The translations under genes were made by a program, and so were the position numbers. A DNA stretch of 64,000 bases from Legionella fallonii LLAP-10 (GTDB taxonomy: Bacteria; Pseudomonadota; Gammaproteobacteria; Legionellales; Legionellaceae), in NCBI RefSeq assembly GCF_000953135.1, contig NZ_LN614827.1, forward strand, positions 3,298,501 through 3,362,500, read 5' to 3'. The number at the start of each line of letters is the position of its first letter. Positions within the stretch are counted from its first letter, which is position 1. Below, one piece after another: positions 30,766 through 39,708 of the stretch. The notes beneath the pieces were generated by a model, which searched no databases, was not told where the DNA came from, and worked only from the letters and a program-made list of their open reading frames with translations.

Positions 30766-32187
30766 TTAGGCGGCAGGAGATGATTTATTTCCTTTATTTT
30801 CTAAATGCTCTTCAATGCTATCAAGTTTTAAAGAGCTATCGGTAGAGAAAAAGGTAAATTTACCTTTATTCATTGCCATGTTAATGCCAGCGGCAATCGC
30901 ATATCCTATTCCTGCTGTTGCTATTATAGCGACAACATTGATCAATATTTTTTTCCACCCCCTATGCTCATCCAACACCGCTCTCGCTTCATTGATGTGA
31001 GATTTACAGCTACGCGCAAATTTATCGTATGCAGCTTCACTTGGCTCTTTCCTGAAATAGTCATTTCCTGCTCGTTCTAATTTATTATGAAGTTTATTTG
31101 CAGCGTTGAAGGCTTTTTGTAATTTCGGATCTTCTTCGAAATCAGGATTTTTTTTGAACTCTTCCATTTTTTGTTTTAGAACATCAATTGCTTTATTAAA
31201 TTCTTGATGATGTTTATTAAGAACAACAGGTTGGGGCTTAGGTTGCTGCCCTTGTCTTAAGCGTTGTAGTTCACCATGAACATCTTCTTGAGCTTGAGTT
31301 TGTTGATTTTTGGCTGTAATGATCTCTTGCATCCAATCGTTAAAATCGTCTTGCGTCTTAAATAAATCTCCAGTAACTCCCTGTCCTGCGAGCCGACGAT
31401 TCATCGTTATACCTCCATCACGTACTACGGTATCGCTGATATCGAACACCTGATCAAAACCTTCTTTGCTCATCTGCAAAAACTTTTCCCTAAACCCTGC
31501 CAATATTTTAGATTTTTCTGTGGCAGATAAAGACGTCTCTTGCCTTTCAATTTTTGTTTGCGTTTTTGTTTTTGTTTGTGTTTGTTGATTTTTGGCTGTA
31601 ATGATATCTTGCTTCCAACTGTTGAAATCATCTTGCGTCTTAAATAAATCTCCAGTGACTCCCTGTCCTGCGAGCCGACGATTCATCGTTATACCTTCAG
31701 AATGTGCTATGGTATCTGCGCTACTGAACACATAATCAAAATCCTCCTTGTTCATCTGCAAAAATTTTTCCCTCAAATCTGCCAATGTTTTAGGTTCTTT
31801 TGGGATTGGTAAAGGTGTCTCTTGCTTTTGTATTTCTGATTTATTCGCTTCTATTACTGATTTTTTATTCGCCCACATAACAAGTGCAGGATGATCTTTA
31901 TTATCCATTATAAATTGGCGCACTTCTTCATGTTCTAATGCAGGAGCAAAGTCACCTTTACGCCACGCGTAAACGACCGGTGTTACGCTATCTTCATTGA
32001 GTTGTTGTCCATGTTTATATAATATCGCCATCAATTGCTGAGAATAATCCGCAATCTTAGCTATAGCATTTGCATTCGTATAAAACTGTTGAAACTCCTT
32101 TTGTCCTTTTTCAGTGAGAGGAGTTGTAAAAAAGCTCTTATTTTTATTAATAAAATCGTTGGTTTCTTCTTTTGTTGGCGCAACCAT
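30766..32187 (-). CDS. Repeat-containing effector candidate with C-terminal membrane helix
   Basis: 473 residues. Two near-identical units of about 70 residues, 135-204 and 228-298, share LREKFLQM-like helices, ITMNRRLAGQGVTGDLFKTQ and DDFN-W-x-(D/E)IITAKNQQTQ. A coiled region at 305-400 leads to a hydrophobic helix pair at about 415-445 (ILINVVAIIATAGIGYAIAA). The tail ends in DSIEEHLENKGNKSSPAA, an acidic stretch followed by small residues like a Dot/Icm E-block signal. No enzymatic motif. Probably a membrane-directed effector; no homolog recognised with certainty. Confidence 0.75.
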   Translation of the reverse strand: MVAPTKEETNDFINKNKSFFTTPLTEKGQKEFQQFYTNANAIAKIADYSQQLMAILYKHGQQLNEDSVTPVVYAWRKGDFAPALEHEEVRQFIMDNKDHPALVMWANKKSVIEANKSEIQKQETPLPIPKEPKTLADLREKFLQMNKEDFDYVFSSADTIAHSEGITMNRRLAGQGVTGDLFKTQDDFNSWKQDIITAKNQQTQTKTKTQTKIERQETSLSATEKSKILAGFREKFLQMSKEGFDQVFDISDTVVRDGGITMNRRLAGQGVTGDLFKTQDDFNDWMQEIITAKNQQTQAQEDVHGELQRLRQGQQPKPQPVVLNKHHQEFNKAIDVLKQKMEEFKKNPDFEEDPKLQKAFNAANKLHNKLERAGNDYFRKEPSEAAYDKFARSCKSHINEARAVLDEHRGWKKILINVVAIIATAGIGYAIAAGINMAMNKGKFTFFSTDSSLKLDSIEEHLENKGNKSSPAA

Positions 32188-32444
32188 AAAAACCTCCTGA
32201 GGACTGTTATAATTTAATTATAGATGAGTAACGAGATCTCAATTACCCAAGTAAGAACAAAAACAACCCCGACCAATCAATAAATTAACATGGTGGGCAA
32301 ATATTAATTATACGTCAGCGATTAATCATTGAGCATAGTGCGCATTATTTAAAATACCTGGCCAACGTTAATTATGTATGGAAAACAAGGAGGCGCTGAC
32401 AACGAAGGAGATCCTTCGCTATGCTCTGGATGACCGTATTGTAG

Positions 32445-32624
32445 GCCGGGCAACAAATTGCCCAATGGTGCTACCTTAATAAAAGGAAGAAAAAATCGTA
32501 GCCCGTATTAGTGCAGCATAATACGGGAATACCCTAGCTCAGTGCACTGAAATCCCGGATTACGCTGCGCTCATCCAGGCTACAAAAACTTAAGGTAGCG
32601 CCATTGGGCAACATATTGCCCGAC
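32445..32624. mobile_element. 180-bp MITE-like element, family B
   Basis: Arms of about 35 bp at 32445-32479 and 32590-32624 are inverted copies (GCCGGGCAACAAATTGCCCA versus the complement GTCGGGCAATATGTTGCCCA, continuing to CTACCTTAA). A second inverted pair sits inside (GTAGCCCGTATTA... and ...CATCCAGGCTAC). No coding frame. Solo arms occur at 30730 and 36151. Confidence 0.75.
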
Positions 32625-32740
32625 GTTGTTGTCCCTGCGTAAAGAGCTTATTTCAAATATTCATAACAACTCCACTCAAGAAAAATATCGCATGATTGAG
32701 CCTATGCTAATGATTTTTCTAATAGGCATTTTCTAGGCAA

Positions 32741-33541
32741 TTATTTTTCCAAATCATTGATGAGGTAAAACAATTTAATTAGCATATCATTTCTTACTCT
32801 AAAACTAGCGGCAGTTGCTTCCTCTTTACTATCGGTAAGATGGCTTGCAAAGGTAATCACACGGCCATCCTTTTCAATCCAGCCGACGAACCAGCCGTGT
32901 TGCAACGGTGATTGTTTGCTTTTATCCTTTGTTGGCTGTCGACCACTACCTGTTTTTCCATACAGTTTCCAACCACCAGCTAACTCTTGGATATATAAAA
33001 TGTCTTTAGTCATAGCGAACGCTTTAGGACTTACGGGTAATTTTTTATCGATTATTTTCTGCAAAAATTCGATTTGCTCTATTGGCGAAATAGCAAGAGA
33101 GCTTGAAAGCCAAGCATGAGTTAATCCATTATTCTTACCCTTGTCACCCGAAACATCCTGGTTACCGTAGTGAAATACATCAACATAATTTTTAAATCGC
33201 TTCATCCCTAATTGTTGCGTTAATACTTGCGAATACCAAACACAGGAATCCCTTATCCAAGTGCGCGGATTGTGGGGATCTTTCCATACGTTGAGATAAA
33301 GTTCATATTCTTTCTTATAAGGCCATTCCGGATGAAGCGCATCTTTTAATATTCCTGAATCAAATCCCATAAGGCTCAAAGCAATTTTAAAGGTAGATTG
33401 TGGCGTATAACGCTGATTACAATTCTCGCCCTCCTGTTTTAACACAGTTTGATTTTCTTTTACCAAAAAGCAGGAGTCTCCAGCCCAGGTAGTAGCACAA
33501 GGCAATAATCCCATGCATAACAATGCTATTATTTTCTTCAT
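32741..33541 (-). CDS. blaOXA: Class D (OXA-29-like) beta-lactamase
   Basis: Periplasmic serine beta-lactamase, 266 residues with a 20-residue signal peptide. Class D motifs are complete: S49-T-F-K52, S99-C-V101, Y125-G-N127 and K196-T-G198. Length and sequence style match OXA-29 of Legionella (Fluoribacter) gormanii. GAGG precedes the ATG. It lies 67 bp downstream of the blaR-like gene on the same strand with no operator of its own visible, so it is likely the third gene of a blaI-blaR-bla transcript induced by beta-lactams. Confidence 0.93.
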   Translation of the reverse strand: MKKIIALLCMGLLPCATTWAGDSCFLVKENQTVLKQEGENCNQRYTPQSTFKIALSLMGFDSGILKDALHPEWPYKKEYELYLNVWKDPHNPRTWIRDSCVWYSQVLTQQLGMKRFKNYVDVFHYGNQDVSGDKGKNNGLTHAWLSSSLAISPIEQIEFLQKIIDKKLPVSPKAFAMTKDILYIQELAGGWKLYGKTGSGRQPTKDKSKQSPLQHGWFVGWIEKDGRVITFASHLTDSKEEATAASFRVRNDMLIKLFYLINDLEK

Positions 33542-33608
33542 AACAACCTCACTATCATTTTATTCGTAGCGATAAGGGGCAATTAACGGTATCGCCCCCA
33601 TAAGATAC

Positions 33609-35519
33609 TTAGCGATTTGCGCTATCCAGACTATTCAGCGCGACGTTACGGAATACCGGAGCTGCCAATTCCCCGCCCGAAGTCAACGTCGCACCATTTT
33701 TGCTGAGATGCCCCTCTTCAATCACAACTAACATGACATAACGTGGTGCATCAGCAGGTACATACCCTGCAAACAAGGCAAGATGTTTATCCTTATTTTC
33801 GACAACAGTTCCGGTCTTTCCTGCCACAGCAACGCCAGGAATGACTGCGAGCTTGCCGGTGCCGTTGTTAACAGCGTTCTCAAGCATATGAGTTATTGAG
33901 TTTGTCGTTTCTTGTGAAATAACAGGCTTATCTCCTCTATCAAACGGACGTCCCTTATTAGCAAGAATGACATAGGCATTTGTTAACGATTCAATGGTGA
34001 CGGGGATATTCTCACCAAGTGCAGCCTTTGCAAGTTGCAAGTTGTCACTTTGCTTTGCTTGCCACCCAGTATTCATGTCAAAACCAAACTCAGTGAGTTT
34101 TTTACGGATTACTGGCGCCCCTGTCTCTTGCGAAACCTTGATAAGGCACACATTAATTGATTTTGCCATAGCTTCTGTTAAAGAAGCAGAGTTGCCATTG
34201 GGGTTATAGTTAGTAAATATTTTGCCGTCTATATAATAAGGTGAATGGCAATCATAGCGCTTTGTGGCAGAGCTATTCCCAGAGTCGATTGCTGCTGCAG
34301 CAATAAACGGTTTTATCGTAGAACCAGGTGAAAAAATACGTGACTGCCAGCTGTTCTGCTCCTTATTCTTACCTGATTCGGCAAAGGCAATGATATTGCC
34401 GGTGATTGGATCAGCTATTGCAATAACTCCTGATTTTGCGTGGTATTGTTTGACAGCTGCAATAATTTCTTTCTCGGCAATGTTCTGCATTTTAGGATCT
34501 AAATGAGCCGTATCAACTCCTTTTGCCTTAGGGCTGCTTAAGGTTCCGGTTGCTGAATAGGCGACGCAGATGGGTGCTAAAATAGAAAATCCCGCAAATG
34601 CAGCCCCTAACAATAAGGGCTTAGATGCATTAGACGGATAAGTTGATAACATTGAAATTCTCCTGATGATAAAAGTACGGTCTTCATTTTCTTTGCCCAA
34701 AGCCATACCCACCGTGCACGCAATTTTTCGGTTAGGTGGCAGAGAGCATTGAGATACTGCCTGTACTACTTGAAACAGGCAGTGGCCATAGTCATGCGCC
34801 GAAATTTTTGGACGGCCAACCAATACTTCATCACATGAAAACTCTTGTAATTCGTTTAAAATACGACGCCAGCGAGTGACACCTGGATTGCCAAAGAAGA
34901 TGATACGCAAGGCTTCAATAAAATAGGCCCATAAACAATCGCCATTGCGATGGTGTTGCCCTTCATGAGCAATCGCAATCTGCACATTCTTGGCGGAAGA
35001 CAATAAGGATACTGGCAATAAGATATAAGCTTTACCCAATAAATAAACTGAGAAAGGAATATTGCAGCGGTGAGAGACTTTAATAATTAATTTGCCGGAA
35101 CTGCGATAAGGTACTGCCTCAGCTAACATCGCTCTTAAGCCACCTAAACTCGACAACAGCTTATACCCCTGAAACAAGATGAACAAACAAAACAGCACAC
35201 AAAAAAGCTGGTAATAACTCACATTGTCCATTGTCAAAGTACTTTTTGATTCGCGAATAAATTGATCAGGCTCAGCTTTTATAATCGGTTGATTAACATA
35301 CTCTTGCAAAGTATCAAAGGATACATAGTTAAGTCGTTCAGGTTTGTAAGTAGGATTTATACAATGAACGATTAATGGAGAAAACACACAACTAACTAAT
35401 AAAAGACGCATCAATTTAAGCTTAAAAGACGGTTGCTGCGTAAGCCAACGCCCTCCAATAAACCATGAGCTCCCCCAAAGTAAGCAATGAATGCTCAATA
35501 AAATTTCTATGAATAACAT
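33609..35519 (-). CDS. BlaR-like sensor: M56 protease fused to a transpeptidase domain
   Basis: 636 residues. The N-terminal half is an M56 membrane metalloprotease: hydrophobic segments near 1-20, 35-53 and 103-123, zinc motif H185-E-G-Q-H189, a fourth segment near 303-322. The C-terminal half (about 345-632) is periplasmic and has penicillin-binding-protein motifs S400-T-I-K403 in FSPGSTIKPF, S454-I-N456 and K568-T-G570. This matches class B PBP transpeptidases, not the class D lactamase-like sensor of BlaR1/MecR1. Its start overlaps the blaI stop in TAATG. Expected role: beta-lactam acylation of S400 activates the protease against BlaI. A working transpeptidase is also possible. Confidence 0.85.
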   Translation of the reverse strand: MLFIEILLSIHCLLWGSSWFIGGRWLTQQPSFKLKLMRLLLVSCVFSPLIVHCINPTYKPERLNYVSFDTLQEYVNQPIIKAEPDQFIRESKSTLTMDNVSYYQLFCVLFCLFILFQGYKLLSSLGGLRAMLAEAVPYRSSGKLIIKVSHRCNIPFSVYLLGKAYILLPVSLLSSAKNVQIAIAHEGQHHRNGDCLWAYFIEALRIIFFGNPGVTRWRRILNELQEFSCDEVLVGRPKISAHDYGHCLFQVVQAVSQCSLPPNRKIACTVGMALGKENEDRTFIIRRISMLSTYPSNASKPLLLGAAFAGFSILAPICVAYSATGTLSSPKAKGVDTAHLDPKMQNIAEKEIIAAVKQYHAKSGVIAIADPITGNIIAFAESGKNKEQNSWQSRIFSPGSTIKPFIAAAAIDSGNSSATKRYDCHSPYYIDGKIFTNYNPNGNSASLTEAMAKSINVCLIKVSQETGAPVIRKKLTEFGFDMNTGWQAKQSDNLQLAKAALGENIPVTIESLTNAYVILANKGRPFDRGDKPVISQETTNSITHMLENAVNNGTGKLAVIPGVAVAGKTGTVVENKDKHLALFAGYVPADAPRYVMLVVIEEGHLSKNGATLTSGGELAAPVFRNVALNSLDSANR

Positions 35520-35944
35520 TACAGAACCTCTGTTTGTTTTTCGACAGCGATTAATTGTTTCAGTGCTCCCTCAATTGCTTGAATGTCCTCATGTTGTAAT
35601 TTTTTAGCGACCAACAGTCTTTGCACTAGTGCCGCGGGCTCACCATCAAAAACATTAGCCACCATATGCTCAATACACGTACTTTCATACTCAGCCTTTG
35701 TAACAATAGGCACAAAAACATGGGCATAAGAGTTTTTTTGGCACTCAAGAAATCCTTTTTGCTCAAGCACTTTAACTACCGTCGCGACAGTGGTGTAAGC
35801 CAAAGGTCTTTCTTGAGACAAATGAGAAACAACATCTTTGATTGTTACTTTATTAAGGCCCCAAATGATATTCATTAATTCAAGCTCAACCTCTGTAAGA
35901 AGGCGATCGTGGGCCATAGCTTGTACCCCTTTTTTTGCAGACAT
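35519..35944 (-). CDS. blaI: BlaI/MecI-family repressor
   Basis: 141-residue winged-helix repressor of the BlaI/MecI/CopY type. LTEVELELMNIIWGLNKVTIKDV opens the DNA-binding domain, with AYTTVATVVKVLEQKGFLEC as the recognition helix and wing. The C-terminal half (about 85-141) is the dimerisation region. A second start (ATG at 35917) would give the more usual short N-terminus. The TAATG overlap couples translation to the sensor gene. Two identical dyads sit just upstream. Confidence 0.92.
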   Translation of the reverse strand: MSAKKGVQAMAHDRLLTEVELELMNIIWGLNKVTIKDVVSHLSQERPLAYTTVATVVKVLEQKGFLECQKNSYAHVFVPIVTKAEYESTCIEHMVANVFDGEPAALVQRLLVAKKLQHEDIQAIEGALKQLIAVEKQTEVL

Positions 35945-35974
35945 TTTTTCTCCGAAAAATAATTAAAACATAAT

Positions 35975-35992
35975 CTACTATATTTTTAGTAG
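35975..35992. promoter_or_regulatory. BlaI-type operator 1
   Basis: CTACTA-N6-TAGTAG dyad (perfect arms extend to ATCTACTA...TAGTAGAT, 35973-35994), 31 bp upstream of the blaI start. Resembles TACTA/TAGTA-type BlaI operators. Confidence 0.8.
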
Positions 35993-35995
35993 ATC

Positions 35996-36013
35996 CTACT
36001 ATAAAAATAGTAG
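35996..36013. promoter_or_regulatory. BlaI-type operator 2
   Basis: Second CTACTA-N6-TAGTAG dyad, 21 bp (two helical turns) from the first, so two repressor dimers could bind on the same face. Confidence 0.8.
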
Positions 36014-36150
36014 AATTAAAATAGCCTTGGAAATTGTCTGACATAGTTGTATCTGCGTGAATAGCATATTTCAAGTATTCATTGGACATTCTGCGTGTGA
36101 TTGGATCTATGCAGGAAAGGTTCCGATGGGAGTTTTGATGAGATGGTTTC

Positions 36151-36186
36151 GTCGGGCTATTTGTAGCCCGAACGACGCTACTCTAA
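36151..36186. repeat. Solo arm of repeat family B
   Basis: GTCGGGCTATTTGTAGCCCG followed by AACGACGCTACTCTAA matches the terminal arm of the element at 32445-32624, including the CGCTAC-CT-TAA inner part. Confidence 0.55.
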
Positions 36187-36261
36187 TCTCTCTTTTTGAT
36201 CTAATTAATGCTTGAATCTATAATTAATATTACTAAGTCCAGTTAAAAAACGGAAACCATC

Positions 36262-38496
36262 GTGAAAGCTAATAGAGACAAAAAAACCAAAAAATCTCGT
36301 ACTGTATCAACATCGTCAAGACCAAGGATATCTGCACCGAGCAGTTCGGAAATGCTTGAGGCGTGTCTTAACACCAATGAAAAACTGCGAACAATTATTG
36401 GTAACTACTTTGACGTTCCGTTAACCGGATTGCCTCAACTAGATAAAAGCAAGTCTGCTTCAGAACGTAAGCTGATTTTTATAAGTCATATCCTGGATCT
36501 TTATAATAAGCACTTAACCACCCTCAACCGTAGGGCTTCCAATTCTAAAAGTAGCGATAGTCTATCAGAGGAAGAGAAACATCAGTTGATACTAATGGTA
36601 CCTAAAATTCTTGCTGAAATTAACTCCGCCTTAGAAGAGTTAAAAAATAAAGCCAATAAACCTGGTAATAGAGTTTACCTGACAACATCAATGAGCTTAG
36701 TTATTATTGCAATGTTTCGATTGTTTGATGGCTGCCTTACTACGAGTAAAGTAAATCCAGCCTATTTGCCGATTATTGAAGAAGCAATTAGCTTTTATGA
36801 ACATTATGGGCAAACTACATTTAGCGTAAAATTTGACGAAAATAGAGGAGAAATGACTTATCTATATAGACCAGATTATTCTTTTACCACCGCGTGCGTT
36901 CTTTATCACACCTATTTAAATGTTTATCTAACATTAAAAGAATCAGGATGCGCTGTCCCCTCCGAAGAGCAGTTCCTAAAGTATGCAAAAGAATTTAAAA
37001 GAAAGCAAAAAGAGTATGTAAAAGCAGTACCAGGTGAACAATTCGTTCCTAACCCCGATTTCAAAAGTCAACGTTTTAGCTTATTTAATTATTATAATGT
37101 ACTTGTAAATTTTTATCAGAAAGACCCAGATAGGTATTTCCATTATCTAACCAAAATGATGGATGCAAAAGAGGACTTTAATATCGTCTCAGCAGATAGC
37201 TTGATGTTTGCAATGATAAATGACTCATTAAAGTCTGAACCTGATTTGAAACGTCATCTTGTTTTACTCTCGTTAGGACTTAAAGTAATTGATAATTATT
37301 TAACCTATTATCAAAGTTTGGACGCAGAAAAACGGCTAGATATAAAATCTTACATGGATTGGATCTATCAGAGTAGAGAACATTTTGATCTAGAAGAGTT
37401 CAATTTATCTCGGATAAGACAAGAATACTATTCTCGTTATGTAAAGACTGTATTAGCGATTGCTGAAGAACAAGCAACTTTATTAGAACAGCTTACAAAA
37501 GAGACCAAACTCGATCCCTTTTTTGAGGATATTAATGCTAGAGTGCACGCGAATTCAGAACAATTCGATGCTCATGATGTATATGCCGAATTAGATTTAG
37601 TAGTTAAAGATGAACGATTCGCACACATTATTATAGACCAATTAGAAAAAATTAATGTTCCTTGTCGTCTTAATGACAACCTTACTATTTCAATAGAGGC
37701 CTCTCTCTTTGATATTCATTCCAAATCACTTAAACAAGCGTTTTTAAAGGCTGAGCGCCGTTGTAGCGAATCCGAAAGAAAACTTCTCGATCGATTACTA
37801 AGGGAAGAAAGAGAGAAAGCATTCTTCGCTGAACAACTGAAAAAAGAAGAGAAATTGCAAACGGAAGTAAAGGAGTTAAAGCAAAAAGAATTAGAGAAAG
37901 TTGATGTATTAAGTAAGGAAGAACCTGAACAGGTAAATGAGAAAAAAGAAAAGAAAAAAACTACAAAAGCCCTTCAACACGGAAAAAAATCTATAGCAAA
38001 CTATAAAGAGAAAGAGAAAGAGAAAGAGAAAGGAAGGGGCTCCTCAAAAGGTTCTTTTTTTAACCCGAGAAAAACCAAATCGGATTTCCCTCCTCATTTT
38101 AACAATCTACCTGACGGAACACGCCTTCATAGGCTTCGTAAACCAGATAGCCCTTGTAGGTATTGGGTTTGTATTCATCCGTGTCTGGTGCACCAGATGA
38201 CCCGCGAACATAAAATACTCGAGTTAAATAGATTGCATAATCAATTAAGAGAAGGCTCATTAGGAAAAGGTCAGGGTGTTAGAGGGATTATTAACGGCAA
38301 TACAATAAAGTGGGACGACCCCTCAAGAAATTGTCGTTATTATGGCGTTGTTGCAGAAGAGCATAATGATCAATCAGGAAAACATGTCTTACTTATGCTA
38401 ACTACTAAAGTAGATGAGCATAGTAAGAAAACGCCCAATATTATAGTTCCACCAGAATTAAAAGAGAAAGACTCAAAAAGATTTACGTTAGAGTAA
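36262..38496 (+). CDS. Large hypothetical protein, effector candidate
   Basis: 744 residues from a GTG start. Residues 1-30 are basic and Ser-rich. About 30-430 is helical with many Tyr/Leu/Phe. A highly charged coiled-coil runs from about 500 to 590, ending in a KEKEKEKEK tract. A C-terminal region at about 610-744 (DGTRLHRLRKPDSPCRYWVC, NCRYYGVVAEEHND, HVLLMLTTKV) looks like a small folded domain. No signal peptide, no known domain. Size, low-complexity coiled coil and location between repeats fit a Legionella effector, but this is inference. Confidence 0.7.
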   Translation: MKANRDKKTKKSRTVSTSSRPRISAPSSSEMLEACLNTNEKLRTIIGNYFDVPLTGLPQLDKSKSASERKLIFISHILDLYNKHLTTLNRRASNSKSSDSLSEEEKHQLILMVPKILAEINSALEELKNKANKPGNRVYLTTSMSLVIIAMFRLFDGCLTTSKVNPAYLPIIEEAISFYEHYGQTTFSVKFDENRGEMTYLYRPDYSFTTACVLYHTYLNVYLTLKESGCAVPSEEQFLKYAKEFKRKQKEYVKAVPGEQFVPNPDFKSQRFSLFNYYNVLVNFYQKDPDRYFHYLTKMMDAKEDFNIVSADSLMFAMINDSLKSEPDLKRHLVLLSLGLKVIDNYLTYYQSLDAEKRLDIKSYMDWIYQSREHFDLEEFNLSRIRQEYYSRYVKTVLAIAEEQATLLEQLTKETKLDPFFEDINARVHANSEQFDAHDVYAELDLVVKDERFAHIIIDQLEKINVPCRLNDNLTISIEASLFDIHSKSLKQAFLKAERRCSESERKLLDRLLREEREKAFFAEQLKKEEKLQTEVKELKQKELEKVDVLSKEEPEQVNEKKEKKKTTKALQHGKKSIANYKEKEKEKEKGRGSSKGSFFNPRKTKSDFPPHFNNLPDGTRLHRLRKPDSPCRYWVCIHPCLVHQMTREHKILELNRLHNQLREGSLGKGQGVRGIINGNTIKWDDPSRNCRYYGVVAEEHNDQSGKHVLLMLTTKVDEHSKKTPNIIVPPELKEKDSKRFTLE

Positions 38497-38703
38497 GCTG
38501 GGCATGAGGAGTAGAGTTCTAATGCTCAGACCATAAATAGTGCAAAATCAATCGATGATGTCGCAAAATACAAGGGATAACTATCAATAGAATCACTAAT
38601 AAGCAAGGAAGGATTACATAATGAAATTAGTACGGCTACACGCATTGAACCATCTTATTAAATTGCTGTAAAATGAGCGCCTTAAGCTAATTTCTCTGCA
38701 TAT

Positions 38704-38997
38704 ATGCCAAGTTATTTTTTTCATACTTTTATAGAAGACGAACATCAACGTTCTAGAGAAGTTATTATATTATTTCGTCATTTTTTTCCAAAGAATCATC
38801 ATGAATGGCAAAATGCGCGTTTTGGCAATGTGCTACTAATGTATGTGGGATACCCTTCTCGCCCCAAACATCACCTCCGTTTATCTGTGATGCAAAAAAT
38901 TAATGCAAACCATGCATGTTGGAATTACCTAAAACAACGGCGTTTATTAAATATTGATAATGTTATTGGTATAAAAAAATACATCCAATCAAAATAG
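38704..38997 (+). CDS. Small hypothetical protein
   Basis: 97 residues, basic and His/aromatic-rich. No clear ribosome-binding site before the ATG and no recognised domain. It may be a real small gene or the end of a decayed one. Confidence 0.35.
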   Translation: MPSYFFHTFIEDEHQRSREVIILFRHFFPKNHHEWQNARFGNVLLMYVGYPSRPKHHLRLSVMQKINANHACWNYLKQRRLLNIDNVIGIKKYIQSK

Positions 38998-39153
38998 ACG
39001 TTTTAATCTGCATTATTATCCTCCTCTTCTGTCTTCCTATTTCCGTTTATCTTTTAGTATCAAAATTATCCCAATATTGTTAATACTTGCAAAATGGTTA
39101 AAAATAGATCATAATTCGCACATTGCAATATTTGACCAAAATGGAGTAAAAAT

Positions 39154-39642
39154 ATGCTCGATAACATTACTATAGGGTACTTAACTGGTGAACATAAAGC
39201 GCTAAAAAATCACCTGAACTCAGATGAAATCATCCCCCGACGACCCTTTACATGGGGGCAAATGTTTTTCAAACCTTATGAATCGACTACAGAATATGTT
39301 TTTTGTGCTCGTCACACGTTCATTCCTACAGTACTTATCGGGTTAATCATCCTAAACCCCGTGGGAACAATCGTGGGTCTACCACTGGTAGTAGGAGGTA
39401 TCACTTTAACATTGTTCGCATTAATGGGTATTAGCGAGGCAATTGGCTCTGATACTTTATTTTCATTTGCCTTTGAAACAGGGGCTTATTTGATCCAGGA
39501 TTTCTGTCAAGCATTAATAGACTTAACATTATTACCTGTCTCTGCTTTAGCCATGGCAACAAGAGGAATCTCTACTGGGTTACAAGCAACGGGTATTTAT
39601 GATTATGATGCTGATGAGCAATCAGAATCCCTAACCATATAG
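39154..39642 (+). CDS. Hypothetical membrane protein
   Basis: 162 residues with GGAG 8 bases before ATG. Two hydrophobic segments at about 54-94 (HTFIPTVLIGLIILNPVGTI, LPLVVGGITLTLFALMGI) and a weaker one at about 117-140, flanked by a soluble N-terminus and an acidic C-terminus (DYDADEQSESLTI). No signal peptide. The acidic tail and internal membrane pair are also seen in Legionella effectors, but there is no further support. Confidence 0.65.
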   Translation: MLDNITIGYLTGEHKALKNHLNSDEIIPRRPFTWGQMFFKPYESTTEYVFCARHTFIPTVLIGLIILNPVGTIVGLPLVVGGITLTLFALMGISEAIGSDTLFSFAFETGAYLIQDFCQALIDLTLLPVSALAMATRGISTGLQATGIYDYDADEQSESLTI

Positions 39643-39655
39643 TATTAATATCCAA

Positions 39656-39696
39656 TAGGCCTCTTTCCTATCTCAGCGAGTGGGGAAAGAGGCCTA
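39656..39696. terminator. 13-bp stem hairpin between convergent genes
   Basis: TAGGCCTCTTTCC and GGAAAGAGGCCTA form a perfect 13-bp stem. It lies between convergent genes and may terminate both, though no T-run follows. The arms match the ends of the palindromic element at 58503-58619 (TAGGCCTCTT-CC), so it may be a short member of that family. Confidence 0.6.
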
Positions 39697-39708
39697 GTAC
39701 ATCAGGGA

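Noticed and set aside
33609..35519. Calling the sensor an ordinary BlaR1
   Set aside because: The C-terminal motifs (SPGSTIKP, SIN, AGKTG and the surrounding sequence) fit a class B penicillin-binding transpeptidase better than the class D-like sensor domain.
39656..39696. Classical rho-independent terminator
   Set aside because: The stem is strong but no T-run follows on either strand, and the arms match a repeat family; kept only as a probable hairpin terminator.
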